Source: Paracoccaceae bacterium | Lineage (GTDB): Bacteria > Pseudomonadota > Alphaproteobacteria > Rhodobacterales > Rhodobacteraceae | Assembly: GCA_015485375.1 (NCBI GenBank) | Contig: WFTU01000116.1 | Coordinates: 1 to 23,279, forward strand | Direction of reading: 5' to 3' | DNA: 23,279 bases | In this document: in pieces, positions 1 through 6,861 of the stretch | Position numbering within the stretch: the first letter of the stretch is position 1 | How the letters are laid out: each line of letters opens with the position of its first letter | The notes under the pieces: generated by a model | Told to the model about the DNA's origin: nothing | The model's input: only the letters and a program-made list of their open reading frames with translations | Database searches by the model: none | Made by a program: the position numbers and the translations under genes

Positions 1-844
1 AGGTTACCGTGGCGCCCATGATGGCCTCCATCAGCATCTTGCGGGAAAATCCGCCCGACAGCCATGCCAGCAGGATCGAGAACATCACCCCCAGCGCCGC
101 CGCATCCGTGGGCGAGGCGATACCGGCATAGATTGAACCGATCACAGCCGCAATCAGAAGCAGAACGGGGATCAGACGGCGCGAGGCCTTGATCTTCTCC
201 ATCAGGGTATAGGTATCGGTTTCTTCGGGAATGGCCGAGGGGTTCATCAGGGCGCGCAGGATGACGTAGCCGCCAAACAGCGCCACCAGCATGAGGCCCG
301 GCAGGATACCGGCGATGAACAGCCGCGCAATCGACTGGTCGGTGGCCACGCCGTAGACAATCAGGATGATCGAGGGCGGGATCAGCAGCCCCAGCGTGGC
401 GGAACCGGCCAGCGTGCCGATCACGAGGCGCTCGGGGTAGCCGCGCCTGGTCAGTTCCGGCACCGACATCTTGCCGATGGTCGCGGCAGTGGCGGCCGAA
501 GATCCTGAAACGGCGGCGAAGATGGCGCAGCCGATAATGTTGACGTGCAGCAGGCGGCCGGGCAGGCGGGTCAGCCACGGCGACAGGCCCTTGAACATAT
601 CCTCGGACATGCGAGAGCGCAGCAGGATTTCTCCCATCAGGATAAACAGCGGCAGCGCGGCCAGCGCCCAGGCGTGGCTCTGCCCCCAGACGGTGGTGGC
701 CAGCACCTGCCCGACAGGGGCGGAGGCGAAGAACACCATGGCGAACAGGCCGACGGACAGCAGCGCAATCGCCACCCAGACCCCCGCAGCCAGCAGGCCG
801 AGCAGCACCACCAGCAGGGTGAGCATAATGACGGGATCGGACAT
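1..844 (-). CDS. dctM: TRAP transporter large permease DctM, partial (C-terminus beyond left edge)
   Basis: This is the 12-TM-type large subunit of a tripartite ATP-independent periplasmic (TRAP) transporter, which moves an organic solute across the inner membrane using an ion gradient. The first 281 residues are present. Reading the minus strand from the ATG at 844 gives a strongly hydrophobic N-terminus. It contains the family signatures GSSAATAATIG followed by SVPELTRRGY, and later LLIPPSIILIVYG. The start overlaps the dctQ stop by one base (TAATG), so the two are translationally coupled. The gene is truncated only by the window edge, not by mutation. The substrate cannot be read from the permease. 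Family assignment is firm. Confidence 0.95.
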   Translation of the reverse strand, partial: MSDPVIMLTLLVVLLGLLAAGVWVAIALLSVGLFAMVFFASAPVGQVLATTVWGQSHAWALAALPLFILMGEILLRSRMSEDMFKGLSPWLTRLPGRLLHVNIIGCAIFAAVSGSSAATAATIGKMSVPELTRRGYPERLVIGTLAGSATLGLLIPPSIILIVYGVATDQSIARLFIAGILPGLMLVALFGGYVILRALMNPSAIPEETDTYTLMEKIKASRRLIPVLLLIAAVIGSIYAGIASPTDAAALGVMFSILLAWLSGGFSRKMLMEAIMGATVT

Positions 845-1368
845 TATTCGCGCTCCTGATGTTCAAGCACCGGCGCGCGGTTTTTCAGGGTGCGCACAAA
901 CAGATCGACAAAGGCGATGGTCAGGATGACCAGCCCGCCGGAGACCGCCAGTTGCGGGATCCAGATCGGGATGGCGATGATGCCGAAAGACAGGTCGCCG
1001 TAATCCCAGGATTCGTAATTCAGCCGGATCATGTAGTAGCTCATGTATCCCGCCATAGCGCCGCCGAGTGCCAGCGAGAACAGCTCCGCCAGCAACCGCG
1101 GCTTGCCACCGAAGGTCTGGATCAGCAGGGTTACACGGATATGCCCGCCCTTGTTGAGCGTATAGGCCAGCGCCAGAAACGAGGCCGCCGCCAGCGAGAA
1201 ACCGGCGAAATCGGCGTAGGAAGGAATGGTATAGGCATATTGCGCCCCGAAAATCTTGGTCACCAGATTCAGCACCACCTGCGCCGAGACGACCAGACAG
1301 ATCACCACGATGAATCCGGCGGCGGCAACACCGCTGGCCTGATACAACATGTCGAGGAATTTGCGCAT
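844..1368 (-). CDS. dctQ: TRAP transporter small permease DctQ
   Basis: Small four-helix membrane subunit of the TRAP transporter, 174 residues, which is the usual length for the family. Hydrophobic segments lie at about residues 12-34, 50-68, 90-112 and 130-155. The typical DctQ segment LAYTLNKGGHIRVTLL is present in the middle. The start ATG at 1368 follows a GGACGGGTG ribosome site. The stop overlaps the dctM start by one base. It lies 58 bases downstream of dctP, and a hairpin in that gap probably lowers its expression relative to the binding protein. Confidence 0.93.
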   Translation of the reverse strand: MRKFLDMLYQASGVAAAGFIVVICLVVSAQVVLNLVTKIFGAQYAYTIPSYADFAGFSLAAASFLALAYTLNKGGHIRVTLLIQTFGGKPRLLAELFSLALGGAMAGYMSYYMIRLNYESWDYGDLSFGIIAIPIWIPQLAVSGGLVILTIAFVDLFVRTLKNRAPVLEHQERE

Positions 1369-1380
1369 TTCACCCGTCCT

Positions 1381-1412
1381 GTGGAAAACGGGCCGGACAA
1401 TTGCCCGGCCCG
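1381..1412 (-). terminator. Hairpin with short T run between dctP and dctQ (probable attenuator)
   Basis: Inverted repeat CGGGCCGG (1389-1396) and CCGGCCCG (1405-1412) forms an 8-bp GC-only stem. On the minus strand it is followed at once by TTTTCC (1388-1383). This resembles a weak Rho-independent terminator lying directly after dctP. Such an element would give excess binding protein over permease, as is usual for binding-protein transporters. That dctQM are read through is inferred. Confidence 0.6.
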
Positions 1413-1426
1413 CCTGTGATCAACGA

Positions 1427-2398
1427 TCAGTTGGCCTGATAGGCCTCGATGACCGCCAGCGCCTCGGGGCTGGCGTTGGTCTCCAGCTCGGCGAGCATTT
1501 TCGCGCCGATCTCTTTCAGACCCGCGATCAGTTCCGGCGAGGGATCGACAATGTTCATGCCGTTCTCGGCCATCACAGCGGTTTTCGCAGCGGCTTCAGC
1601 CTTGCTCATCTCCCAGCCGCGCGCTTCGGCGGTGGCAGCAGCGAGCAGGATCGCGGCCTGTGTTTCCTCGTCCAGACGATCAAACTCGGCCTTGTTCACC
1701 ACAACGATGTTCTTCGGCACCCAGGCGTTGATCGGCGTGTAGTAGGACACGAAATCCCATGCCTTGGAACTGGCACCGGTGGAGGGCGAGGTGATCATCG
1801 CCTCTACCTGACCGGTGGCGAAAGCCTGCGGGATATCCGGTGCCTCGACCTGTGTCGGAGCAGCCCCGGCGAGGGTTGCGAACTCTTCCAGTGCCGCGTT
1901 ATAGGCGCGGAATTTCAGGCCGGACAGGTCTGCCACGGTCTTGATCTCGTTCTTGGTGTAAAGACCCTGCGCCGGCCACGGAACGGCGAACAGCGGCATC
2001 AGGTTCTGTTCGGCGAGCAACTCGGTGATAACCGGTTTCTGGGCGGCCCAGAGCTTTTCGGCCTCGTCATAGCTGGCAGCCAGGAACGGCAGCGAGTCCA
2101 GACCGAAGGCGGCGTTCTCGTTGGCCAGACGCGACAGGAAGAATTCCCCGATCGGCACCTGACGCGAGCGCACGGCGTTCTTGATGTCGGCGTGCTTGAA
2201 CAGCGAACCGGCGGAATGCACGGTGATCTTGAGGCTGCCACCCGTGGCCTCCTCCAGATCCTTGGCGAACTCGATGATATTCTGCGTGTGGAACACCGCG
2301 TCCGAATAGGGCGTCGGCATGTTCCATTCCTGCGCCTGTGCGGCGGTTACGCTGAACGCAACGGCGGCACCGGCCAGAATTCCAGTAAGTTTATTCAT
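1427..2398 (-). CDS. dctP: TRAP transporter substrate-binding protein DctP
   Basis: Periplasmic solute receptor of the TRAP system, 323 residues, the normal family length. A Sec signal peptide ends at about residue 22 (AQA before QEW). The DctP-type core is visible: LSGLKFRAYNAA at 159-170 carries Arg164, the position that in most TRAP receptors binds the substrate carboxylate, followed by the QAFATGQVEAMITSP segment. The ATG at 2398 has a good GGGAGGAAACAATC ribosome site. It is the first gene of the dctPQM operon. The ligand is not predictable here; an organic acid is the family default. Confidence 0.93.
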   Translation of the reverse strand: MNKLTGILAGAAVAFSVTAAQAQEWNMPTPYSDAVFHTQNIIEFAKDLEEATGGSLKITVHSAGSLFKHADIKNAVRSRQVPIGEFFLSRLANENAAFGLDSLPFLAASYDEAEKLWAAQKPVITELLAEQNLMPLFAVPWPAQGLYTKNEIKTVADLSGLKFRAYNAALEEFATLAGAAPTQVEAPDIPQAFATGQVEAMITSPSTGASSKAWDFVSYYTPINAWVPKNIVVVNKAEFDRLDEETQAAILLAAATAEARGWEMSKAEAAAKTAVMAENGMNIVDPSPELIAGLKEIGAKMLAELETNASPEALAVIEAYQAN

Positions 2399-2436
2399 GA
2401 TTGTTTCCTCCCGAAACCATGATTCAGTGAGTCGGC

Positions 2437-2500
2437 ACTATAGCACCGGCTCCGAATTTTTTCTTGAAAGGATACGTTGGTATTTTATCGACAAATTGTC
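2437..2500 (-). promoter_or_regulatory. dctP upstream region: palindrome GACAAATTGTC and TATAGT -10 candidate
   Basis: The 11-bp perfect palindrome GACAAATTGTC lies at 2490-2500 in an AT-rich stretch. A -10-like TATAGT reads on the minus strand at 2442-2437, but no convincing -35 element sits 16-18 bases before it. The palindrome could be the operator of a GntR- or similar regulator of the transporter; no such regulator gene is in the window. Inference from sequence symmetry only. Confidence 0.4.
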
Positions 2501-2518
2501 AACGTTTAGTTTGCGGTC

Positions 2519-3049
2519 CTAGATTTCCGGCGGCCAGACGCGCATCGCCTCGGACTCTATCCACCCTTGCACCCAGTCCGGCAGGGGCGGATTCCACTCC
2601 GGTTCACCCAGTTCGGCCACCACTTCGTCGCTCGGCACAATCCCCTTCGGACCTGTCACCGCCAGCCGGTAAAGCGCCGAGGATGTCGCCTCGCCATTCT
2701 TCCACATGCTCTGCTGGACATAGAAAAACCGCGCATCCCGCCCGATGGCGGCCGAGCGGATTTCCAGCTTGTCGAACAGGGTCACGCGCCGCCGGTAGCG
2801 CACCGAGGATCCCGCCACCGTCAGCCCCCATTTCCGCCGTTTCAGCGCCGCCAGCAATCCGATGCGCTGCGCCAGCGGAATCCGCCCCAGATCATAGAGC
2901 GTCAGCGTGCGCCCGTTGTTCAGCTCTGCCCACATATCCAGATCGACCGGATGGCAATAATGGCGCGAGACATGCACCCCGCCGAGCGCCAGCGGCGGGT
3001 CGTTGCGGTGCTTGAACATCTGGTAGAACATGCGGATGAAAGGATACAT
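2519..3049 (-). CDS. Thioesterase-like (4HBT/hotdog-fold) protein
   Basis: A 176-residue protein resembling the acyl-CoA thioesterase-like hotdog proteins (4HBT_2/THEM6 type) common in Rhodobacterales. Recognisable are the VDLDMWAELNNGRTLTLYDLGR segment, where the D-x-x-x-E/N-N-G pattern marks the hotdog helix, and a following strand-rich part with SSVRYRRRVTLFDKLEI. I chose the ATG at 3049 because AGGAGG lies seven bases upstream; the in-frame ATG at 3091 has no such site and would add 14 residues. It ends 120 bases upstream of dctP on the same strand. Substrate unknown; THEM6-like proteins are often annotated only by fold. Confidence 0.7.
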   Translation of the reverse strand: MYPFIRMFYQMFKHRNDPPLALGGVHVSRHYCHPVDLDMWAELNNGRTLTLYDLGRIPLAQRIGLLAALKRRKWGLTVAGSSVRYRRRVTLFDKLEIRSAAIGRDARFFYVQQSMWKNGEATSSALYRLAVTGPKGIVPSDEVVAELGEPEWNPPLPDWVQGWIESEAMRVWPPEI

Positions 3050-3141
3050 GCGGACCTCCTGCCACGGGGATGGCATATCGGGCGCGGCCACGGCAAGCGC
3101 TGACGTGGCGTTCCGGCGCAGCGCGGCGGAAAAATCGGGCC

Positions 3142-3170
3142 TTGTGGTTTGGCGGTCCGGTGACTAACTC
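3142..3170 (+). promoter_or_regulatory. Candidate promoter for yggT
   Basis: TTGTGG (3142-3147) and TAACTC (3165-3170) are separated by 17 bases and lie 30 bases before the yggT start. The match to the housekeeping consensus is moderate, so this is a candidate only. The region 3050-3199 is otherwise a divergent spacer between the thioesterase-like gene and yggT. Confidence 0.3.
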
Positions 3171-3199
3171 TATGCCCGAAACTGTCATAAGGTGAAAAA

Positions 3200-3487
3200 A
3201 TGGGCTCTCTGTTCGGTATCCTCAATCTGCTGCTTGATCTGGTGTATTATGTGGTGATCGCCCATGTCATCATGAGCTGGTTGATCAGCTTTCAGGTGCT
3301 GAACATCTATCAGCCCATCGTCAACCAGATCTGGCGCGGCCTGACACAGGTGCTGGAGCCGCTCTACAAGCCGATCCGCAAGGTTCTGCCCAGCGTTGCG
3401 GGTATGGACCTGACACCGCTGGTGGTGCTGATCGGCATCATGGTGCTGCGGGTCATCCTGCGCAACAACGCCGCCTATCTGATGTAG
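3200..3487 (+). CDS. YggT family integral membrane protein
   Basis: A small membrane protein of 95 residues with two hydrophobic segments, about residues 3-28 and 72-90. The family signature appears in the middle: YQPIVNQIWRGLTQ, then LEPLYKPIRKVLP, then DLTPLVVLIGI. YggT proteins are widespread inner-membrane proteins of unclear role, linked in some bacteria to osmotic tolerance or cell-division loci. The start ATG follows an AAGGTG ribosome site. It stands alone, upstream of the tRNA gene. Confidence 0.92.
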   Translation: MGSLFGILNLLLDLVYYVVIAHVIMSWLISFQVLNIYQPIVNQIWRGLTQVLEPLYKPIRKVLPSVAGMDLTPLVVLIGIMVLRVILRNNAAYLM

Positions 3488-3550
3488 CTATCACGCCTTG
3501 CGAAACGGCGGAATATCCGGCATGAAGGCGCCACTGACTTGCGCGGCCAA

Positions 3551-3627
3551 GGCCCCTTAGCTCAACTGGATAGAGCGGCTGACTTCTAATCAGCAGGTTG
3601 GGGGTTCGAGTCCTCCAGGGGTCACCA
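3551..3627 (+). tRNA. tRNA-Arg (anticodon TCT), CCA encoded
   Basis: A full cloverleaf can be drawn. The acceptor stem pairs GGCCCCT (3551-3557) with AGGGGTC (3617-3623), with one G-U pair. The anticodon stem is GCTGA/TCAGC around the loop CTTCTAA, giving anticodon TCT. The T arm contains GGTTCGAGTCC. Discriminator A and genomic CCA end at 3627. The genes directly 3' of it are atypical for the window. Confidence 0.96.
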
Positions 3628-3680
3628 GCAAAGATGTCGCCGGAGTTTTCCGGATTGTGGATTATTGGCCCGGATTCAGC

Positions 3681-4409
3681 CTAGAAAGCGTAAGCCGCTC
3701 CAATCCTCACCGAAAAAGCCGAGTTAAAGGTTGCTACATCGCCGGTGCGCCCACTACCGTTCCCAGAGATATCGACGCTATCGTCGAAGACATAGTACAG
3801 ACCCTCAAGCCGTACGCTGAACTTGTCCGAGATCGCGTATTCGACACCGGCGCCGACAACGCCACCAAGCTTCGAGAATGCAAACCTGTCGAACTGGCTG
3901 GAATCCGGCGTTTCGAAAGTGGCGCCTGTTGCATTGCCCGTAGCAATACCCGCAGTGCCGTACACCAGGGTTTTGTCAAAAGCGACACCGGCGCGGGCGC
4001 GCACAGACCCCAGCAGGTCGACCGCGGCCGAGGCCCCTCCGTCAGAAGTTCTTCGGGCCAGGATAGTTCCGCTCACATTTGTGGCGGTTGCGTCGGCCTC
4101 GATTCCGAATACAAGGTCTTTCCCCGCACCAAGACTACTTGGAATTTGCCAGTTGTACCCCCCATATACACCGGCGAGGCTACCTGTCAGATTGAGGTCG
4201 GCAAAGTCCACGCATGAACTACCGCCGCACGTGCCAGAATTGCCTTGAAATGTTCCGGAAAAGATGGCGCTGCCGCCTCCGGCCACGGCCCCGACATACC
4301 CGCCCGACCAGTCAAATGGAGAAATGCCCTGTGCGAAAGAAGGTGAAGCCAGAGAGGTGGCACCTAGTAGTGCGAGGGCAGAAACACTGCATTTTAAAGA
4401 CGATTTCAT
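3681..4409 (-). CDS. Outer-membrane beta-barrel protein (Omp25/porin-like)
   Basis: A 242-residue exported beta-barrel protein of the small OMP type found in Rhizobiales and Rhodobacterales (Omp25/Omp31-like). A Sec signal peptide runs to about residue 27 (SFAQ before GIS). The mature protein begins with the family-typical WSGGYVGAVAGGG and has alternating hydrophobic strands such as GIEADATATNVSG and YAISDKFSVRLEGLYYVFDD. It ends in AAYAF, the terminal aromatic expected for BAM-dependent insertion. I chose ATG 4409, which has AGGAG eight bases upstream, over the ATG at 4433. Base composition is visibly lower in GC than neighbouring core genes. Role unknown, probably structural or a minor porin. 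Confidence 0.82.
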   Translation of the reverse strand: MKSSLKCSVSALALLGATSLASPSFAQGISPFDWSGGYVGAVAGGGSAIFSGTFQGNSGTCGGSSCVDFADLNLTGSLAGVYGGYNWQIPSSLGAGKDLVFGIEADATATNVSGTILARRTSDGGASAAVDLLGSVRARAGVAFDKTLVYGTAGIATGNATGATFETPDSSQFDRFAFSKLGGVVGAGVEYAISDKFSVRLEGLYYVFDDSVDISGNGSGRTGDVATFNSAFSVRIGAAYAF

Positions 4410-4635
4410 CTTGGGTACTCCTGTACAAAACACTCGGGAACACTACGACAGAGGCATACATTACCGTTTTCCGCAATAACTTTCTCTCTTCTTCCGGTGG
4501 AGGCTCCGCTGGCTGAAGCAGGTAAATTGTGGAATTTTTGCCAGGCGCGAATGAATTGACAAGCGTGCCGCTTTCGTTTTTCTAATTGTAATATAACGTA
4601 GAATATATCGGTGGATTATCTATGACGGCAATTTC
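4410..4635. other. AT-rich divergent intergenic region
   Basis: A stretch of 226 bases between the beta-barrel gene (minus) and the TPR-sulfotransferase gene (plus). It is markedly AT-rich at 4550-4620 and must hold both promoters. I see no convincing -35/-10 pair. A six-codon reading frame (ATG at 4621 to TGA) directly overlaps the 4636 start, a possible leader but more likely chance. Confidence 0.5.
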
Positions 4636-6159
4636 ATGACATCCAGTGACCAAAACGAAACACCTCCGGTGCACCCGCTGCTGGAGGCGCGCGATCAACT
4701 TGAAAAAGCCGAAAACATGCGCCGCTCGGGTGCGTTTTCCGAGTCGGAAAAAATATGTGAGTCGCTTGTTCAATGCTATCCGGACTACGCCGCGGCGCAC
4801 TATACTCTGGGTCTTGCGAGTGCGGACAACGGAAAGTTCGGGAAGTCACTGAATGCTCTGGTTCAGGCCTCGATGTTGAATCCGTCCGATGCCGCAATAC
4901 TTACGGCGCTGGCCGGTGTCTATCTCCGCCTTGGCGCGGTGAGGCTGGCCCGGCGCACCCTCGAAGAGGCAAGGGCAATTCGTCCGCGGGACGTAAATGT
5001 TCTGACAACCCTGGGAGAGATTTACCGCGAGGAACGCGAGTATGAACTGGCGGCAGAAGTGTTCCGGCAGGTTCTGGAAATTGATAACGCATTTCTTGAG
5101 GCCGCATCGGGGTTGGGACAGTGCGCGGTTCACCTCGGCGAAACATCTATTGCGGTCGAAGCGTTTGAACGCAGGGTTGCGGCAGGGCACAAAACTGTTT
5201 CCACTCTTTATGCCTTGTCCGAATTTCCGGCGGAAATGGTCAATGTCGATGTGCTTTCGCTACTGGACGAGGCGGAGAGCGATTACGGACAGTCGCGTGA
5301 AAACTTTGAAATACTCAAAGGGTTTGCGCTCGCGGGAGCTCTGGACAAGAGAGGGAGGGCGAAGGAAGCATGGGATGCGCTGGTTTCGTGCAACAACCGG
5401 ATGTCGGGGCTGATTGGAGAATATCCACAGCACGAACGCGCGTTTCAGGCGCAGATACTGGCCGATACAATTCGGCGACCGGTTGAAACAAACCGTCCAG
5501 CCCGGCCGGCAGCGGGGGATGTGATGACGTTGTTTATTCTCGGGCCATCCCGGGCGGGGAAGACCACTCTCGAGAAGTTGATAGCCAGATCCCCCGAGGT
5601 AAAACGAGGTTTTGAAAATCCAAGCGTCGAAAACTCGGTCCGGCAAGCGTTTCTGGAGGCGGCTTTGCCCCCGAGAGAGCAGATCATCCAGATGCCCCCA
5701 CCGCTTGACGATATATTCCGCTCGATCTATGACAAAGAACTCGCAACCCGGACCGATGGCGAGCGCGTATTTACCAATACCCACCCGGGACTTATCCATA
5801 GCGTGATGCGCCTTGCATCGGTGCTGCCGAATGTGCGTTTTGTTTTTGTCAAACGGGACATTGAGGACATAGTCCTCAGAATTTACATGAAAAAGTATAT
5901 GGAAAGCAATTTACACGCTTACAACATCGAAAATATTCGTTCCTATATCATTTGGTATTACGACATGATCGACGCTCTGGCCGCTCGATTGCCCCACATT
6001 TCGCAGGTAGTAAGCTATGAGGATATTGTTGCCGATCCGGGTGGAATTACTGACCGGATGTTGGGACTGTGTGGTTTATCAGCAGTGCCGGGATGCACGC
6101 CCGAGGTTGGTGACGACCGCGGGTGTGCCCTACCATATCGTCTGGTTATGACCGCATAG
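4636..6159 (+). CDS. TPR-repeat sulfotransferase family protein
   Basis: A 507-residue two-domain protein. Residues about 20-190 are tetratricopeptide repeats, with helical pairs such as AAHYTLGLASADNGKFGKSL, then LTALAGVYLRLG, then LTTLGEIYREEREYELAAEVF. The C-terminal domain resembles PAPS-dependent sulfotransferases. LFILGPSRAGKTTLEKLI at 299-316 is the 5'-phosphosulfate loop, and FVFVKRDIEDIVLRIYMKKY is the 3'-phosphate region. The end GDDRGCALPYR resembles the usual C-terminus of this group, so it looks complete. The start at 4636 has a weak ribosome site. Likely substrates are surface glycans or proteins, but none can be named. Codon use is less GC-biased than in the flanking core genes, which suggests transfer. 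Confidence 0.8.
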   Translation: MTSSDQNETPPVHPLLEARDQLEKAENMRRSGAFSESEKICESLVQCYPDYAAAHYTLGLASADNGKFGKSLNALVQASMLNPSDAAILTALAGVYLRLGAVRLARRTLEEARAIRPRDVNVLTTLGEIYREEREYELAAEVFRQVLEIDNAFLEAASGLGQCAVHLGETSIAVEAFERRVAAGHKTVSTLYALSEFPAEMVNVDVLSLLDEAESDYGQSRENFEILKGFALAGALDKRGRAKEAWDALVSCNNRMSGLIGEYPQHERAFQAQILADTIRRPVETNRPARPAAGDVMTLFILGPSRAGKTTLEKLIARSPEVKRGFENPSVENSVRQAFLEAALPPREQIIQMPPPLDDIFRSIYDKELATRTDGERVFTNTHPGLIHSVMRLASVLPNVRFVFVKRDIEDIVLRIYMKKYMESNLHAYNIENIRSYIIWYYDMIDALAARLPHISQVVSYEDIVADPGGITDRMLGLCGLSAVPGCTPEVGDDRGCALPYRLVMTA

Positions 6160-6168
6160 AAGTCGAAA

Positions 6169-6858
6169 TCACATGCGTTCAAGCGCCGTCTCGGCCTTCG
6201 CATCCGCTTGCAGCATGATTTCCGCGACCTGTTCCTGCAGTTTTTCGGTCAGCCCGCCCGAGATATCCTCGGGGATATCGAAAGGCTCGCCGATTTCCAG
6301 TGCGACGCGGGCGAAGGGGGGCGGGACCTCGTATTTGTCCCAGCGTTTGTGCATGACCATGGTCGGGCGGCTGGCGACGCTTAGCGGCAGGATACGGAAT
6401 CCGCCTTCCGAAGCCAGCCGGATCGTGCCGCTTTTGACAATGTGATAGGGGCCGAGCGGCCCGTCGGGGACAATGGCCATCATACGGGTGCCGTCATGGA
6501 TTGCCCGCTTGATGAACTCCATCTTGTTGGCCTTGCCCTTCACCGGAATATGGATCGGGGAGTAGCCGAAAATCCGGCACACACGCCCGATAATCAGCCC
6601 GCGGAAAGAGGCATTGGTGATGATCGCCACATTGCGCCCGCGCGCCATCGGCAACAGCGGGAAATACTTTCCGTGCCAGATTACGATCAGCAGCGGCTTT
6701 CCGGTTTTGGCGTATTCGTCCATGCGCCCGAGCGCCGCTGCATCGCGCCGCCAGCCGAAAGACCAGAGCAGAAGCAGCCCGCCGACAAACGAGCCGATAA
6801 TCCATGCCGCAACACAACGGTGCAGCGGCTCGCGCTTGATTCCGGTTTCGTCAGTCAC
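6169..6858 (-). CDS. DUF374 lysophospholipid acyltransferase-like protein
   Basis: A 229-residue protein of the DUF374 family, related to the PlsC/LpxL acyltransferase fold and probably transferring an acyl chain to a lipid at the inner membrane. An N-terminal membrane segment spans about residues 17-35. VIWHGKYFPLLP (59-70, His62) stands where acyltransferases have HX4D/E. AIVPDGPLGPYHIVKSG (128-144) is the family hallmark. The start is GTG, three bases after the stop of the glycosyltransferase gene, so the two are co-transcribed and coupled. It ends convergently nine bases from the sulfotransferase gene. The actual acceptor lipid is unknown. Confidence 0.82.
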   Translation of the reverse strand: MTDETGIKREPLHRCVAAWIIGSFVGGLLLLWSFGWRRDAAALGRMDEYAKTGKPLLIVIWHGKYFPLLPMARGRNVAIITNASFRGLIIGRVCRIFGYSPIHIPVKGKANKMEFIKRAIHDGTRMMAIVPDGPLGPYHIVKSGTIRLASEGGFRILPLSVASRPTMVMHKRWDKYEVPPPFARVALEIGEPFDIPEDISGGLTEKLQEQVAEIMLQADAKAETALERM

Positions 6859-6861
6859 GCG

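Noticed and set aside
1349..2422. 357-codon plus-strand frame opposite dctP
   Set aside because: Antisense to a complete signal-peptide-bearing TRAP receptor.
3628..3680. CCGGA/TCCGG hairpin after the tRNA as a terminator
   Set aside because: The stem is only five base pairs and no T run follows on either strand.
3611..6168. Direct repeat of the tRNA 3' end (att site) and an integrase gene
   Set aside because: I looked for a second copy of the CCAGGGGTCACCA end through 6168 and for integrase motifs and found neither.
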